Source: Rikenellaceae bacterium
GTDB lineage: Bacteria > Bacteroidota > Bacteroidia > Bacteroidales > UBA932
Assembly (NCBI GenBank): GCA_900767375.1
Contig: CAAFYX010000151.1
Span: 1-15,178 of the forward strand
Length of the DNA: 15,178 bases
Direction of reading: 5' to 3'
The translations under genes and the position numbers were made by a program. The notes below the pieces were generated by a model that searched no databases, had not been told where the DNA came from, and saw nothing but the letters and a program-made list of their open reading frames with translations. Shown here piece after piece: positions 1 to 7,796 of this stretch (positions are counted from its first letter, which is position 1; each line of letters opens with the position of its first letter).

Positions 1-31
1 ACTGGAGTTCAGACGTGTGCTCTTCCGATCT
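1..31. other. Illumina TruSeq adapter remnant (assembly artefact)
   Basis: The first 31 bases, beginning ACTGGAGTTCAG and ending CTCTTCCGATCT, match the 3' part of the Illumina TruSeq read-2 adapter as I remember it. Genomic sequence starts at base 32, in the middle of the PBP reading frame. The contig therefore ends in untrimmed adapter, and nothing biological should be read from this stretch. Confidence 0.97.
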
Positions 32-1545
32 AGAAAAGGCTTGATGGTGGAGCCTACCTGGCGCTTGCCCTGGCCGACGTTGTCAAACTTGAAATAGCGG
101 TAGTTCGGTCCGCCGACATATGCCTTCACATGGCCGGTGTTCGGCTCGATGGCCATGAAGCCGGCACGGAGGATGGACTTGTAGTACCTGATGGAGTCGT
201 CCGGGGTCATCGTGGTGTCGATGGTGACAGGCTTGCCGTCCTTCCCCCAGGAGAAGATGGTCATTTCAACCGGCTGGGAGAACTCCTTGAGGATCTCCGC
301 TTCGGACTTGCCATCGTTCTTCCCCATGCGGTAGCGGTCGCTCCAGCGACGGGCCTGGCTCATCAGGCGGTTGCGTACGCCCTCGTCGATGTCATTGGCG
401 AAAGGCTTGTTGCGGAGATTCCTGGACTCGCGGTCGAAGCTGGCCTGAAGGGTCTTCCCCAGATGCTCGGCCACAGCCTCCTCGGCGTACTTCTGCATCT
501 TTGCATTGATGGTGGTGTAGATGCGGAGACCGTCGCGGTCAAGGTCGTATTTTTCGCCGTTGGCCTTGCTGTTCTTGTTCAGCCAGCCGTAGAGTTCGTC
601 ATTGGCCCAGCGCAGCGAATCGGCGGAGTAGGCCTCCATGTCGCGGTAGTCCGAGCGCTTAGGCTTCTCGGCGTTCATGATGCGGCGGAGATTGTCCCTG
701 AAGTATGGCGCGAGTCCGGCGTTGTGGTCCTGGACCTGGTAGTTGTCGACATTGATAGGGATCAGGCGGATGGAGTCGCGCTCCTCCTTGGTCAGGTAGC
801 CGGCCTTGCACATCTGTCCGATTACGAAGTTCCTCCTGGAGAGGGCCTTGTCGGGATTGAGGCGGGGATTGTACCTGGTAGGCTTGTTCACCATGCCCAC
901 GAGCATGGCGCTCTCCTCGACGGTGAGATCTGAAGGGGCCTTGTCAAAGAAGGTCAGAGCAGCGGCGCGGATACCGTAGGCGCTGCTGCCGAAGAAGATG
1001 GAGTTCAGGTACATATCCACGATCTCCTCCTTCGTGTAGTTCCGCTCGAGCTTCACGGCGGTGATCCACTCCTTCAGCTTCGTCCAGACCATCACGACCT
1101 TGGACCATCCCGGGATCTTGCTGTTCACCTCGGGACGCGGATAGAGGGACTTCGCCAGCTGCTGGGTGATGGTACTTCCGCCGCCCTGGCTGGAATTATG
1201 CATGAGGATGGTCTTCACGGCCACTCGGCCCAGACCGATGAAATCTATTCCGGAATGCTTGTAGAAACGGCTGTCCTCAGTGGAGACGGCCGCCTGGACA
1301 AGGCTGGGGGCCAGCTCTTCATAGCTCGCGTAAGTGCGGTTCTCTATATGGAAGGTGGTAAGTATCTCGCCTCCGTCGGCGATCACCTGCGTCGCGAGCT
1401 TGTTGTCAGGGTTCTCAAGCTCCTCGAAGGAAGGTATCCTGGCGAATATGCTCACAAGCAGCAGAAGGAACAGGATCAGAGCCACGGGAGCCGTGATCAG
1501 AATCCAGAACCATTTGATGATTTTCTTTTTACGTTGCTCTTTCAT
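32..1545 (-). CDS. Class A penicillin-binding protein 1A (bifunctional), 3'-truncated
   Basis: This protein polymerises lipid II into glycan strands (GT51 domain) and cross-links stem peptides (transpeptidase domain) on the outer face of the inner membrane. Read from the ATG at 1545-1543, 504 codons are present. A basic N-terminus (MKEQRKKK) is followed by a membrane anchor at about residues 9-34. The GT51 domain has the catalytic-Glu motif EDSRFYKHSGID (E90), then GGGSTITQQLAK (residues 121-132), then KLERNYTKEEIVDMYLN. The frame ends at GSTIKPF, where S499 and K502 form the transpeptidase SxxK motif. The rest of that domain (SxN and KTG motifs) is lost at the contig end. The start is chosen because the basic-TM segment begins there. 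The gene is divergent from topA, and a TAATTTTG box lies 55 nt upstream. The family is certain. Calling it ponA or mrcA would be arbitrary. Confidence 0.95.
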
Positions 1546-1599
1546 ATAATGTATTTTTCTCGACTACGTCGAGTCGCGGCATATGCCCGCATACATCGG

Positions 1600-1607
1600 C
1601 AAAATTA
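1600..1607 (-). promoter_or_regulatory. Candidate -7 element for the class A PBP gene
   Basis: Read on the minus strand this is TAATTTTG, an exact match to the Bacteroidetes TAnnTTTG box, about 55 nt before the ATG. I see no convincing -33 TTTG at the usual distance. Confidence 0.35.
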
Positions 1608-1617
1608 CACAATTAAA

Positions 1618-1650
1618 TTTGGAATATTGCCCACTTTGTGTTTTTCTTTG
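1618..1650 (+). promoter_or_regulatory. Candidate topA promoter
   Basis: TTTG at 1618-1621 and TTTCTTTG at 1643-1650 (one mismatch to TAnnTTTG) are separated by 21 nt, which fits the Bacteroidetes -33/-7 arrangement, and lie 27 nt before the topA ATG. A perfect TAAATTTG at 1614-1621 is an alternative -7 box that would give a longer leader. The two readings are mutually exclusive. Confidence 0.35.
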
Positions 1651-1677
1651 CAGTCAAAATCGAAAAACAGACAAGTG

Positions 1678-3993
1678 ATGGGGAATTTAGTGATTGTTGA
1701 GTCTCCTGCAAAGGCGAAGACATTTCAAAAGTATCTGGGACAGGACTTTGTCGTTAAAGCCAGTTTCGGCCACATACGTGACCTGCAGGACAAAAAGCTG
1801 AGCATTGACATAGAGAACGGCTTCCTTCCGGAATACGTCATTCCGTCGGACAAGAAGAAGGTCGTTTCGGATCTGAAGAAAGCGGCGGCGGAAGCCGGGA
1901 CCGTATGGCTGGCATCCGATGAGGACCGCGAAGGTGAGGCCATCTCATGGCACCTTTGCGAAGCCCTGGGACTCGACCCGGCTAGAACCAAGCGCATCGT
2001 TTTCCACGAGATCACAAAGGACGCCATCCAGAACGCCGTGAAGAATCCGAGGTCCATCGACATGAACCTCGTGAACGCGCAGCAGGCCCGAAGGGTCCTC
2101 GACCGCCTCGTCGGATTCGAGCTCTCCCCGGTCCTCTGGCGCAAGATCCAGCCGAAGCTCTCCGCCGGACGCGTCCAGTCCGTGGCCCTGCGCCTCGTGG
2201 TGGACCGCGAGAAGGAGATCATGGCATTCACAAACGAGCCTTTCTACAAAGTGGAGGCCATCTTCCACCCGGAAGGCGCCGACAGAGGCATCAAGGTGAA
2301 AGCCACCCTCGACACCCGTTTCAAGAGCGAGGACGAAGCCCGAAAATTCCTTGAGGACTCCATCGGCGCTACATTCAGCGTCGGCAGGATCGAGGCCAAG
2401 GAAGGAGTGCGCTACCCGGCTCCACCGTTCACCACCTCGACACTCCAGCAGGAGGCCGCCCACAAGCTCCACCTCCCTGTAAGCACGACAATGCGCCTTG
2501 CCCAGGGCCTCTACGAGCGCGGACTCATCACATACATGAGAACCGACTCCACCAATCTCTCATCCCTCGCGCTCGGCACTTCAAAGAAATTCATCCTTGA
2601 CAATTTCGGCGAGGAGTACTCGCACCCGCGCCAGTTCAAGACCCACACAAAAGGCGCGCAGGAGGCCCACGAGGCCATCCGCCCGACTTTCATAGAAAAT
2701 ACGGCCATCGAAGGCACAGCCCAGGAGCAGAAGCTCTACTCCCTGATCTGGAAGAGGACAGTCGCCTCCCAGATGGCTGACGCCAAGGTCCTCAACACCT
2801 CCATAAAGGTCAATTCCGACCGCCGCAGCGAGCAGTTCAGCATCCAGGCGTCACAGATCCTCTTCGACGGATTCCTGAAGCTCTACATGGAAAGCACGGA
2901 CGAGGACGACGCACAGGACAGCGAAACCATACTCCCTCCAATGGCCGAGGGCTCCACTCTCGGAGCCGTCTCCATCAATGCATCATGCAAGTTCACACAG
3001 GCTCCGCCGCGCTACTCCGAAGCCACTCTGGTGAAAAAGCTCGAGGAGCTGGGAATAGGCCGCCCGTCCACATACGCGCCGACCATCAGCACCCTCACCA
3101 CAGGACGCGGATATATCGTCAAGGGAGACAAGGAAGGCCGCAAGGTCCAGGTGGAGGAGCTGACCCTGAAGAACGGCAGCATCACCGCTACAAAGAAAAA
3201 TGAAACCATAGGCGCAGAAAAGGGCCGGCTCCTTCCTCAGGAGATCGGAATGATAGTCACCGACTATCTCGTGAAGAACTTCCCTTCCATCCTGGACTAT
3301 GACTTCACCGCAACTATAGAAAAGGATTTCGACAGCATAGCCGAGGGCGAAAAAGTCTGGAGCTCGGTCATCGGAGAATTCTACTCCCCGTTCCACGGAC
3401 GCATAAAGGAAACCCTCGAGGACAGGCAGTACAGCAAGGTCAGCCGCGAGATAGGCATCGACCCGGCCGACGGGCAGATGATCACCGCACGTTTCGGACA
3501 GTTCGGACCATACATCCAGAAAGGCGAAGGCGAGAGCAGGCAGTTCGCCAGCCTCGGCAGAGGCCAGCTGATCGAGAACATCACCCTCGCCGAGGCCATC
3601 TCCCTGCTGAGCCTCCCGAGAACGGTCGGAGAGTTCGAAGGACTTCCGGTCATTGCGACCAAGGGCCGCTTCGGCCCGTACATCAAGCACGGCGACAAGA
3701 ACTTCTCACTGCCGAAAGGCGCCGACCCGCTCAATGTCACTCTCGAAGCATGCATAAAGATAATTGAGGACGACAGGACCAAAGCCCCGGTCAATGCGAC
3801 CATCCTCGAGTTCGCGGACAGCGGCATCTCCGTCCTGAACGGACGGTACGGCCCATATCTGAAGAAAGACGGATCGAACTACAAGATCCCGAAGGGCACC
3901 GACCCCGCAAGCCTTACGGAGGCTGCCTGCCTGGAAATCATTAACAATTCGAAACCAGCAGCAAAAACTTATAAAAGTAGAAGAAAGAGCTGA
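1678..3993 (+). CDS. topA: DNA topoisomerase I (type IA)
   Basis: TopA relaxes negatively supercoiled DNA by cutting and rejoining one strand through a 5'-phosphotyrosine intermediate. The 771-residue protein starts at ATG 1678 because its TOPRIM domain begins at once (NLVIVESPAKAKTF, with E8). The TOPRIM acidic triad D81-E-D83-R-E85 follows within SDEDREGEAISWHL. The catalytic tyrosine is Y286 in LITYMRTDST. Three Toprim C-terminal repeats lie near the end (FGQFGPYIQKG, KGRFGPYIKHG, NGRYGPYLKKD). No CxxC zinc-ribbon pairs are visible, unlike E. coli TopA. The open frame continues upstream to 1198, but that part is antisense to the PBP gene and has no TopA homology. It is divergent from the PBP gene and 110 nt from the following regulator. 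Confidence 0.97.
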   Translation: MGNLVIVESPAKAKTFQKYLGQDFVVKASFGHIRDLQDKKLSIDIENGFLPEYVIPSDKKKVVSDLKKAAAEAGTVWLASDEDREGEAISWHLCEALGLDPARTKRIVFHEITKDAIQNAVKNPRSIDMNLVNAQQARRVLDRLVGFELSPVLWRKIQPKLSAGRVQSVALRLVVDREKEIMAFTNEPFYKVEAIFHPEGADRGIKVKATLDTRFKSEDEARKFLEDSIGATFSVGRIEAKEGVRYPAPPFTTSTLQQEAAHKLHLPVSTTMRLAQGLYERGLITYMRTDSTNLSSLALGTSKKFILDNFGEEYSHPRQFKTHTKGAQEAHEAIRPTFIENTAIEGTAQEQKLYSLIWKRTVASQMADAKVLNTSIKVNSDRRSEQFSIQASQILFDGFLKLYMESTDEDDAQDSETILPPMAEGSTLGAVSINASCKFTQAPPRYSEATLVKKLEELGIGRPSTYAPTISTLTTGRGYIVKGDKEGRKVQVEELTLKNGSITATKKNETIGAEKGRLLPQEIGMIVTDYLVKNFPSILDYDFTATIEKDFDSIAEGEKVWSSVIGEFYSPFHGRIKETLEDRQYSKVSREIGIDPADGQMITARFGQFGPYIQKGEGESRQFASLGRGQLIENITLAEAISLLSLPRTVGEFEGLPVIATKGRFGPYIKHGDKNFSLPKGADPLNVTLEACIKIIEDDRTKAPVNATILEFADSGISVLNGRYGPYLKKDGSNYKIPKGTDPASLTEAACLEIINNSKPAAKTYKSRRKS

Positions 3994-4021
3994 GTTTTCA
4001 TTAGAAATCAATAGTAATTTC

Positions 4022-4096
4022 ACAATTTTAAAGCATAAACGTTGCGGATATCTAATTTATTTATTTATCTTCGCAGCGTTTATGCTTTTAAATTGT
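4022..4096. repeat. Inverted repeat, 25-bp arms, around the regulator promoter
   Basis: Left arm 4022-4046 and right arm 4072-4096 are complementary at 23 of 25 positions. One mismatch would be a G-U pair in RNA. The spacer is a 25-nt AT-rich stretch. The candidate promoter lies across the structure and the regulator ATG is 8 nt after the right arm. It could be an autoregulatory operator or a leader hairpin. It is unlikely to be a simple topA terminator, because no U-tract follows. Confidence 0.75.
4041..4073 (+). promoter_or_regulatory. Candidate promoter of the Lrp/AsnC gene
   Basis: GTTG at 4041-4044 and TATCTTCG at 4066-4073 (7 of 8 to TAnnTTTG) are separated by 21 nt. The site sits inside the inverted repeat at 4022-4096, so protein bound to the arms would cover both elements. 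Confidence 0.45.
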
Positions 4097-4103
4097 AACC
4101 ATT

Positions 4104-4613
4104 ATGTCTACATCCTATCACATTGACGAAATCGATCTCAAGATTCTCTCTTTCCTGGTCAACAACGCCAGGATGCCTTTCCTGGAGATTGCCAGGGAGT
4201 GCGGAGTCTCCGGAGCTGCCATACATCAGAGAGTAAGGAAGCTCGAAACGAATGGAGTGATAACGGGTTCAAGACTTCTGGTCAAGCCTCAGGCCCTCGG
4301 CCTGAATGTCTGCGCATACATCAGCGTCACGCTTTCTGAAGCTAACAAGTATCCGGAGGTGGTCAGTTCCCTGAAGCAGATTCCCGAGATCGTGGAGTGT
4401 CATTTCGTAACAGGTCGCGCAGCTCTGCTGGTAAAGGTCTATTGCTTTGACAACGAGCATCTTATGGAAGTCCTTCTGAACACTATTCAGAAAATCCCAT
4501 ACATCCAGTCCACCGACACCATGATATCCCTCGACGAGGCTTTCGAGCGTCAGGTCTGGGTCAAGGATTACCCTAACACCAGCTACGTCAGCGGCGTATC
4601 AGAGAAAAAATAG
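4104..4613 (+). CDS. Lrp/AsnC-family transcriptional regulator
   Basis: This is a 169-residue feast/famine-type DNA-binding protein. The N-terminal winged helix begins with the family signature IDEIDLKILSFLVNNARMP. The helix-turn-helix is at about residues 26-47 (EIARECGVS...AIHQRVRKLE), followed by a wing (GVITGSRLLV). A RAM/AsnC ligand-binding domain covers about residues 69-150, including VTGRAALLVKV, where family members usually have a TGxxD-type turn. Such proteins form dimers to octamers and sense amino acids or related metabolites. The ligand cannot be told from sequence. The large inverted repeat directly upstream suggests autoregulation. The 3' end overlaps ispD, on the other strand, by 26 bp. 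Confidence 0.92.
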   Translation: MSTSYHIDEIDLKILSFLVNNARMPFLEIARECGVSGAAIHQRVRKLETNGVITGSRLLVKPQALGLNVCAYISVTLSEANKYPEVVSSLKQIPEIVECHFVTGRAALLVKVYCFDNEHLMEVLLNTIQKIPYIQSTDTMISLDEAFERQVWVKDYPNTSYVSGVSEKK

Positions 4614-5304
4614 CCTTGGCGAAGTCCAGGTCGTCCTGGGTGGTGATTTTGATATTGTACTTCTCTCCCTGAATATAGGAGAGAGGTATTTTTTTTCTAG
4701 CAGCGACGGAGGCGTCGTCCGTGAATGAAGTATCGAAAGCCTGGCAGTATGCAGCCTTTATATCCTCGGAGCGGAACATCTGCGGGGTCTGGGCGCGATA
4801 GACCAGGTTCCTGTCCAGCTCCGCGTCAGGGATGGTCTCCAGGACCGGCTCGCCGGAAGCGCCGGTCCCCTGCCTCAAAAGCTTGAGGGTGTCCACGGAA
4901 GGGAGGACCGGGATCAGGGCCCGGCAGTCGGACATCCTTTTGAACATAGTCCTGATGAGCTCGGTGGAGACAAGCGGCCTGACGCCGTCGTGGATGGCGA
5001 CGAGGGCTCCGTCAGGAATGCGTTTCAAGGCATTCTGGACAGAATGGAAACGGGTGATGCCGCCCTCCACCAGGACCTGGGGGTAGAAGAAGTTGTACTT
5101 CAAGCAGAAATTCCTCCATCCGTTCATGTATTCCTTCGGAAGGACGGTCACGACCTTGATGTCGGGACACGCCGCAATGAACTGCTCTATGCTGCGCTGC
5201 AGGATAGGTTTCCCCTCGAACTCGATGAACTGTTTCGGCACCGCGGAACCCATCCTTGTACCGTGTCCGGCGGCCATTGCGATCAGATATTTATTTTTAT
5301 CCAT
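4588..5304 (-). CDS. ispD: 2-C-methyl-D-erythritol 4-phosphate cytidylyltransferase
   Basis: IspD joins CTP and MEP to give CDP-ME, the third step of the MEP isoprenoid pathway, in the cytoplasm. The 238-residue protein shows the nucleotide-binding loop AAGHGTRMGSAVPKQF, with R17 and K24 at the catalytic arginine and lysine positions. Further family motifs are AIHDGVRPLVS, YRAQTPQMFR, DDASV and the C-terminal IKITTQDDLDFA. I chose ATG 5304 over an in-frame GTG at 5313 because a TAAATTTG box at 5325-5332 would leave almost no leader for the GTG. It converges on the Lrp gene with a 26-bp overlap and diverges from mreB. Confidence 0.93.
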   Translation of the reverse strand: MDKNKYLIAMAAGHGTRMGSAVPKQFIEFEGKPILQRSIEQFIAACPDIKVVTVLPKEYMNGWRNFCLKYNFFYPQVLVEGGITRFHSVQNALKRIPDGALVAIHDGVRPLVSTELIRTMFKRMSDCRALIPVLPSVDTLKLLRQGTGASGEPVLETIPDAELDRNLVYRAQTPQMFRSEDIKAAYCQAFDTSFTDDASVAARKKIPLSYIQGEKYNIKITTQDDLDFAKAIFSLIRR

Positions 5305-5324
5305 ATTCTCCACGAAAACACCCG

Positions 5325-5332
5325 CAAATTTA
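5325..5332 (-). promoter_or_regulatory. Candidate -7 element for ispD
   Basis: On the minus strand this reads TAAATTTG, an exact TAnnTTTG match about 20 nt before the ispD ATG at 5304. No clear -33 box is visible. Confidence 0.45.
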
Positions 5333-5354
5333 AATATTTTTTGTACTTTTACAC

Positions 5355-5372
5355 TTTGATTGGAAAATCAAA
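5355..5372. repeat. Short inverted repeat upstream of mreB
   Basis: TTTGATT (5355-5361) and AATCAAA (5366-5372) are perfectly complementary around GGAA, 27 nt before the mreB ATG. It lies between the divergent ispD and mreB genes and could be an operator half-site pair or a 5'-leader hairpin. I found no convincing TAnnTTTG box for mreB itself. Confidence 0.45.
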
Positions 5373-5399
5373 TTTTACGAATTAAATAAGCAACAAATA

Positions 5400-6422
5400 A
5401 TGGCTCTATCCTTTTTGACACAAGAACTGGCAATCGACCTCGGAACAGCCAACACCATCATCTTCCAGAATGACCAGATCGTTCTGGATGAGCCAAGCAT
5501 CGTCGCCATCGACAACCATTCCGGCCGTTGCATCGCCATCGGCCAGAAGGCCAAGCTCATGCACGAAAGAGCAAATCCGGGCATCAAGACCGTCCGCCCT
5601 CTGCGCGACGGTGTCATTGCGGACTTCAACGCTGCTGAAATGATGATCAGAGGATTCATCAAGCAGGTTAACAACAAGCATAAATCACTCTTCACCCCGA
5701 ATATCAAGATCGTCGTAGGTATCCCTTCCGGAAGTACCGAAGTGGAGATCCGAGCCGTCCGCGACTCATCCGAGCACGCCGGCGGACGCGACGTCTTCCT
5801 GATCTTCGAGCCGATGGCCGCAGCTCTCGGTATCGGACTTGACATCGAGGCGCCTAAAGGCAACATGGTCGTCGACATAGGTGGCGGTACCACCGAGATC
5901 GCCGTCATCTCCCTCGGAGGCCTTGTAGTCCAGGACAGTATCCGTACTGCAGGCGATGTATTCACCAGCGACATCCAGTACTACCTCAGACAGCAGCACA
6001 ACATCCGCGTCGGTGAAATCACCGCCGAGAACATAAAGATCGGAGTCGGTGCCGTGATCCAGAACCTGGAAGAGGAGCCGGAGCCGTTCATCGCCAGAGG
6101 ACCTAACCTCATGACCGCCCATCCTGTGGAGGCCGCGATCACATATCAGGAGATCGCCCACTGTCTGGACAAGTCCATCGCAAAGATCGAGACCTCGATC
6201 CTTCATGTGCTTGAGCAGACTCCTCCGGAGCTTTATTCCGATATCGTCGAGAACGGTATCTTCCTCTCCGGCGGCGGCGCCCTTCTCAGAGGCCTCGCAA
6301 AGAGATTCTCGGAAAAGGTCAACATTCCTTTCCACGTCGCGGAAGATCCGCTCCACGCAGTGGCCAGAGGAACCTGTATCGCACTTAAGAACACTGACAA
6401 GTATTCCTTCCTGATGCGATAG
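5400..6422 (+). CDS. mreB: Rod-shape-determining actin homologue MreB
   Basis: MreB is a bacterial actin that forms membrane-bound filaments and positions the elongation machinery. The 340-residue length is usual. It shows the phosphate-1 loop AIDLGTANTIIF (D13), the phosphate-2 loop DIGGGTTEIAVISLGG and the adenosine motif GIFLSGGGALLRGLAKRF. The short N-terminal stretch MALSFLTQ resembles the amphipathic membrane-binding helix of other MreBs. It is first in the operon mreB-mreC-mreD-mrdA-rodA. Its TAG stop directly abuts the mreC ATG (TAGATG), which favours translational coupling. Confidence 0.98.
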   Translation: MALSFLTQELAIDLGTANTIIFQNDQIVLDEPSIVAIDNHSGRCIAIGQKAKLMHERANPGIKTVRPLRDGVIADFNAAEMMIRGFIKQVNNKHKSLFTPNIKIVVGIPSGSTEVEIRAVRDSSEHAGGRDVFLIFEPMAAALGIGLDIEAPKGNMVVDIGGGTTEIAVISLGGLVVQDSIRTAGDVFTSDIQYYLRQQHNIRVGEITAENIKIGVGAVIQNLEEEPEPFIARGPNLMTAHPVEAAITYQEIAHCLDKSIAKIETSILHVLEQTPPELYSDIVENGIFLSGGGALLRGLAKRFSEKVNIPFHVAEDPLHAVARGTCIALKNTDKYSFLMR

Positions 6423-7265
6423 ATGTCCAAAGAGAGAAATATCACTCATAAAATAATCAGCGCAGCAGTCTTCATCATTCTGGAGATTGCTGCTGTTGCT
6501 ATGCTGCGTAACAACGGCACGCTGCAGAGCATCTGGATCAGCCGCGCCTCCCACCAGTTCATGGCATGGACCTGGGGCGGCAGCGAGTCGGTCCTGGATT
6601 TCTTCAAGCTGAAGAAGACAAATGCAAGACTGGCTGAAGAGAATGCCCGGCTCCTGCAGGAGCTTAGGCAATTCCGCGACATGGACAATGCGGAGAAGGA
6701 AAAAACCGCCACCGACAGCCTCGGATTCTCTTCCAGTTTCCAGATGATTCCGGCCACCATCGTCAAGATCAGCCGGAACAAGCAGCATAACTACTTCATC
6801 ATCAACAAGGGATACGAGGACGGTGTCTTCCCTGAATCGGGCGTCATCACTTCAAACGGAGTGGTGGGCATAATCGATGCCGTGGACAGGCACTACTCCT
6901 ACGGACTTTCCCTGATGAACACTAACCTCAACGTAAGCGCACGTCTGGGCATCGACGGAGCCATCGGACCGATGAAATGGGACGGAATCTCCTCCTCACG
7001 GGCCCTCCTCCAGGAAATCAGCATACAGAACGAGCTGACCCCGGGCGACACCGTCTGGACCAGCGGATTCTCTTCAATATTCCCTGCTGACATTCCGATG
7101 GGCATCACAGGCGAGTCGAGAGTCATCAACGGAGCCACATACGAAATAGATGTGGAGCTTTTCCAGGATTTCAACGACTTGAAATATGTCACGGTCGCCA
7201 TCAACTCCGGACGCGAGGAAATCCTTTATCTTGAAAACCTTGAAAACAACGAAACCGAAGAATAG
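6423..7265 (+). CDS. mreC: Rod-shape-determining protein MreC
   Basis: MreC is a bitopic inner-membrane protein whose periplasmic part binds and activates PBP2-RodA. The 280 residues comprise a basic N-terminus, a membrane segment at about 10-28 (IISAAVFIILEIAAVAML) and a coiled coil at about 60-90 (KKTNARLAEENARLLQEL). A beta-rich MreC core follows from about 110 to 265, including NKGYEDGVFPESGVITSNGVVG and the typical GDTVWTSGFSSIFPADIPMG turn. Start ATG 6423 follows the mreB stop with no spacer, and mreD starts 3 nt after its stop. Confidence 0.96.
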   Translation: MSKERNITHKIISAAVFIILEIAAVAMLRNNGTLQSIWISRASHQFMAWTWGGSESVLDFFKLKKTNARLAEENARLLQELRQFRDMDNAEKEKTATDSLGFSSSFQMIPATIVKISRNKQHNYFIINKGYEDGVFPESGVITSNGVVGIIDAVDRHYSYGLSLMNTNLNVSARLGIDGAIGPMKWDGISSSRALLQEISIQNELTPGDTVWTSGFSSIFPADIPMGITGESRVINGATYEIDVELFQDFNDLKYVTVAINSGREEILYLENLENNETEE

Positions 7266-7268
7266 GAT

Positions 7269-7793
7269 ATGAAGCAGACAAGATTCTTTTTAGTTTATCT
7301 CATACTGCTGATTGTCCAGATCTGCATTTTCAATTATTTCCGGCTGTCGCAGTTTGTGGTTCTCTCCATCCTCCCCGTAATGGTCCTGCTCATCCCTATC
7401 AGGAACAGCACCACTACGGCCATGATCATTGCCTTCCTGTCCGGTCTGGCGGTCGATTTCCTTTCTGACGGTCTTCTGGGCCTGAACACCATGGCGCTTG
7501 TGCCTGTGGCATTTGCCAGGAACGGGATCATCCGCCTTGTCTGCGGTTCCGAAATTTTCGCACGGGAGGAGGACATCACGATTCCAAAGCAGGGATTGTG
7601 GAACATGAGCATTGCCATAACGATGGCACTCGGCCTGTATCTGCTGATTTACGTATGGGCCGATGCAGCGGGCACCAGGCCGTTCTGGTTCTGCCTTGCG
7701 AGGTTCGGAGCGTCCCTGCTGGCGAGTGCGCTGGTTTCATTGTTCGCCGCTGACATTCTGGCAACTGACAGGACGAGCGGCTCAAGAAGATAG
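7269..7793 (+). CDS. mreD: Rod-shape-determining membrane protein MreD
   Basis: A 174-residue, very hydrophobic protein in the MreD position between mreC and PBP2. About five membrane segments can be seen, starting with FFLVYLILLIVQICIFNYF. The segment FLSGLAVDFLSDGLLGLNTMALVP resembles the conserved G-x-x-x-D...LG region of MreD. The family diverges strongly, so the assignment rests on gene order and topology as well as this motif. A charged loop (EIFAREEDITIPKQG) separates the third and fourth helices. Confidence 0.9.
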   Translation: MKQTRFFLVYLILLIVQICIFNYFRLSQFVVLSILPVMVLLIPIRNSTTTAMIIAFLSGLAVDFLSDGLLGLNTMALVPVAFARNGIIRLVCGSEIFAREEDITIPKQGLWNMSIAITMALGLYLLIYVWADAAGTRPFWFCLARFGASLLASALVSLFAADILATDRTSGSRR

Positions 7794-7796
7794 AGT

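Noticed and set aside
130..933. Long plus-strand open frame of 267 codons
   Set aside because: It is antisense to the class A PBP gene, which shows clear GT51 motifs and the SxxK end on the minus strand. The plus-strand translation has no recognisable domain.
1559..1573. CTCGAC-TAC-GTCGAG hairpin between the PBP gene and topA as a terminator
   Set aside because: It lies between divergent gene starts, has a 3-nt loop and no U-tract for any gene ending there. It may be chance, or part of the PBP leader.
1198..1677. 160-codon N-terminal extension of topA
   Set aside because: It overlaps the 5' part of the PBP gene on the other strand and the intergenic region. TopA sequence begins exactly at the ATG at 1678.
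4022..4096. Inverted repeat read as an intrinsic terminator of topA
   Set aside because: The 25-nt loop is long, the stem is AT-rich, no run of T follows, and it overlaps a candidate promoter.
5305..5313. GTG start for ispD at 5313
   Set aside because: It adds only three residues, and the -7 box at 5325-5332 would leave almost no leader. ATG 5304 is preferred.
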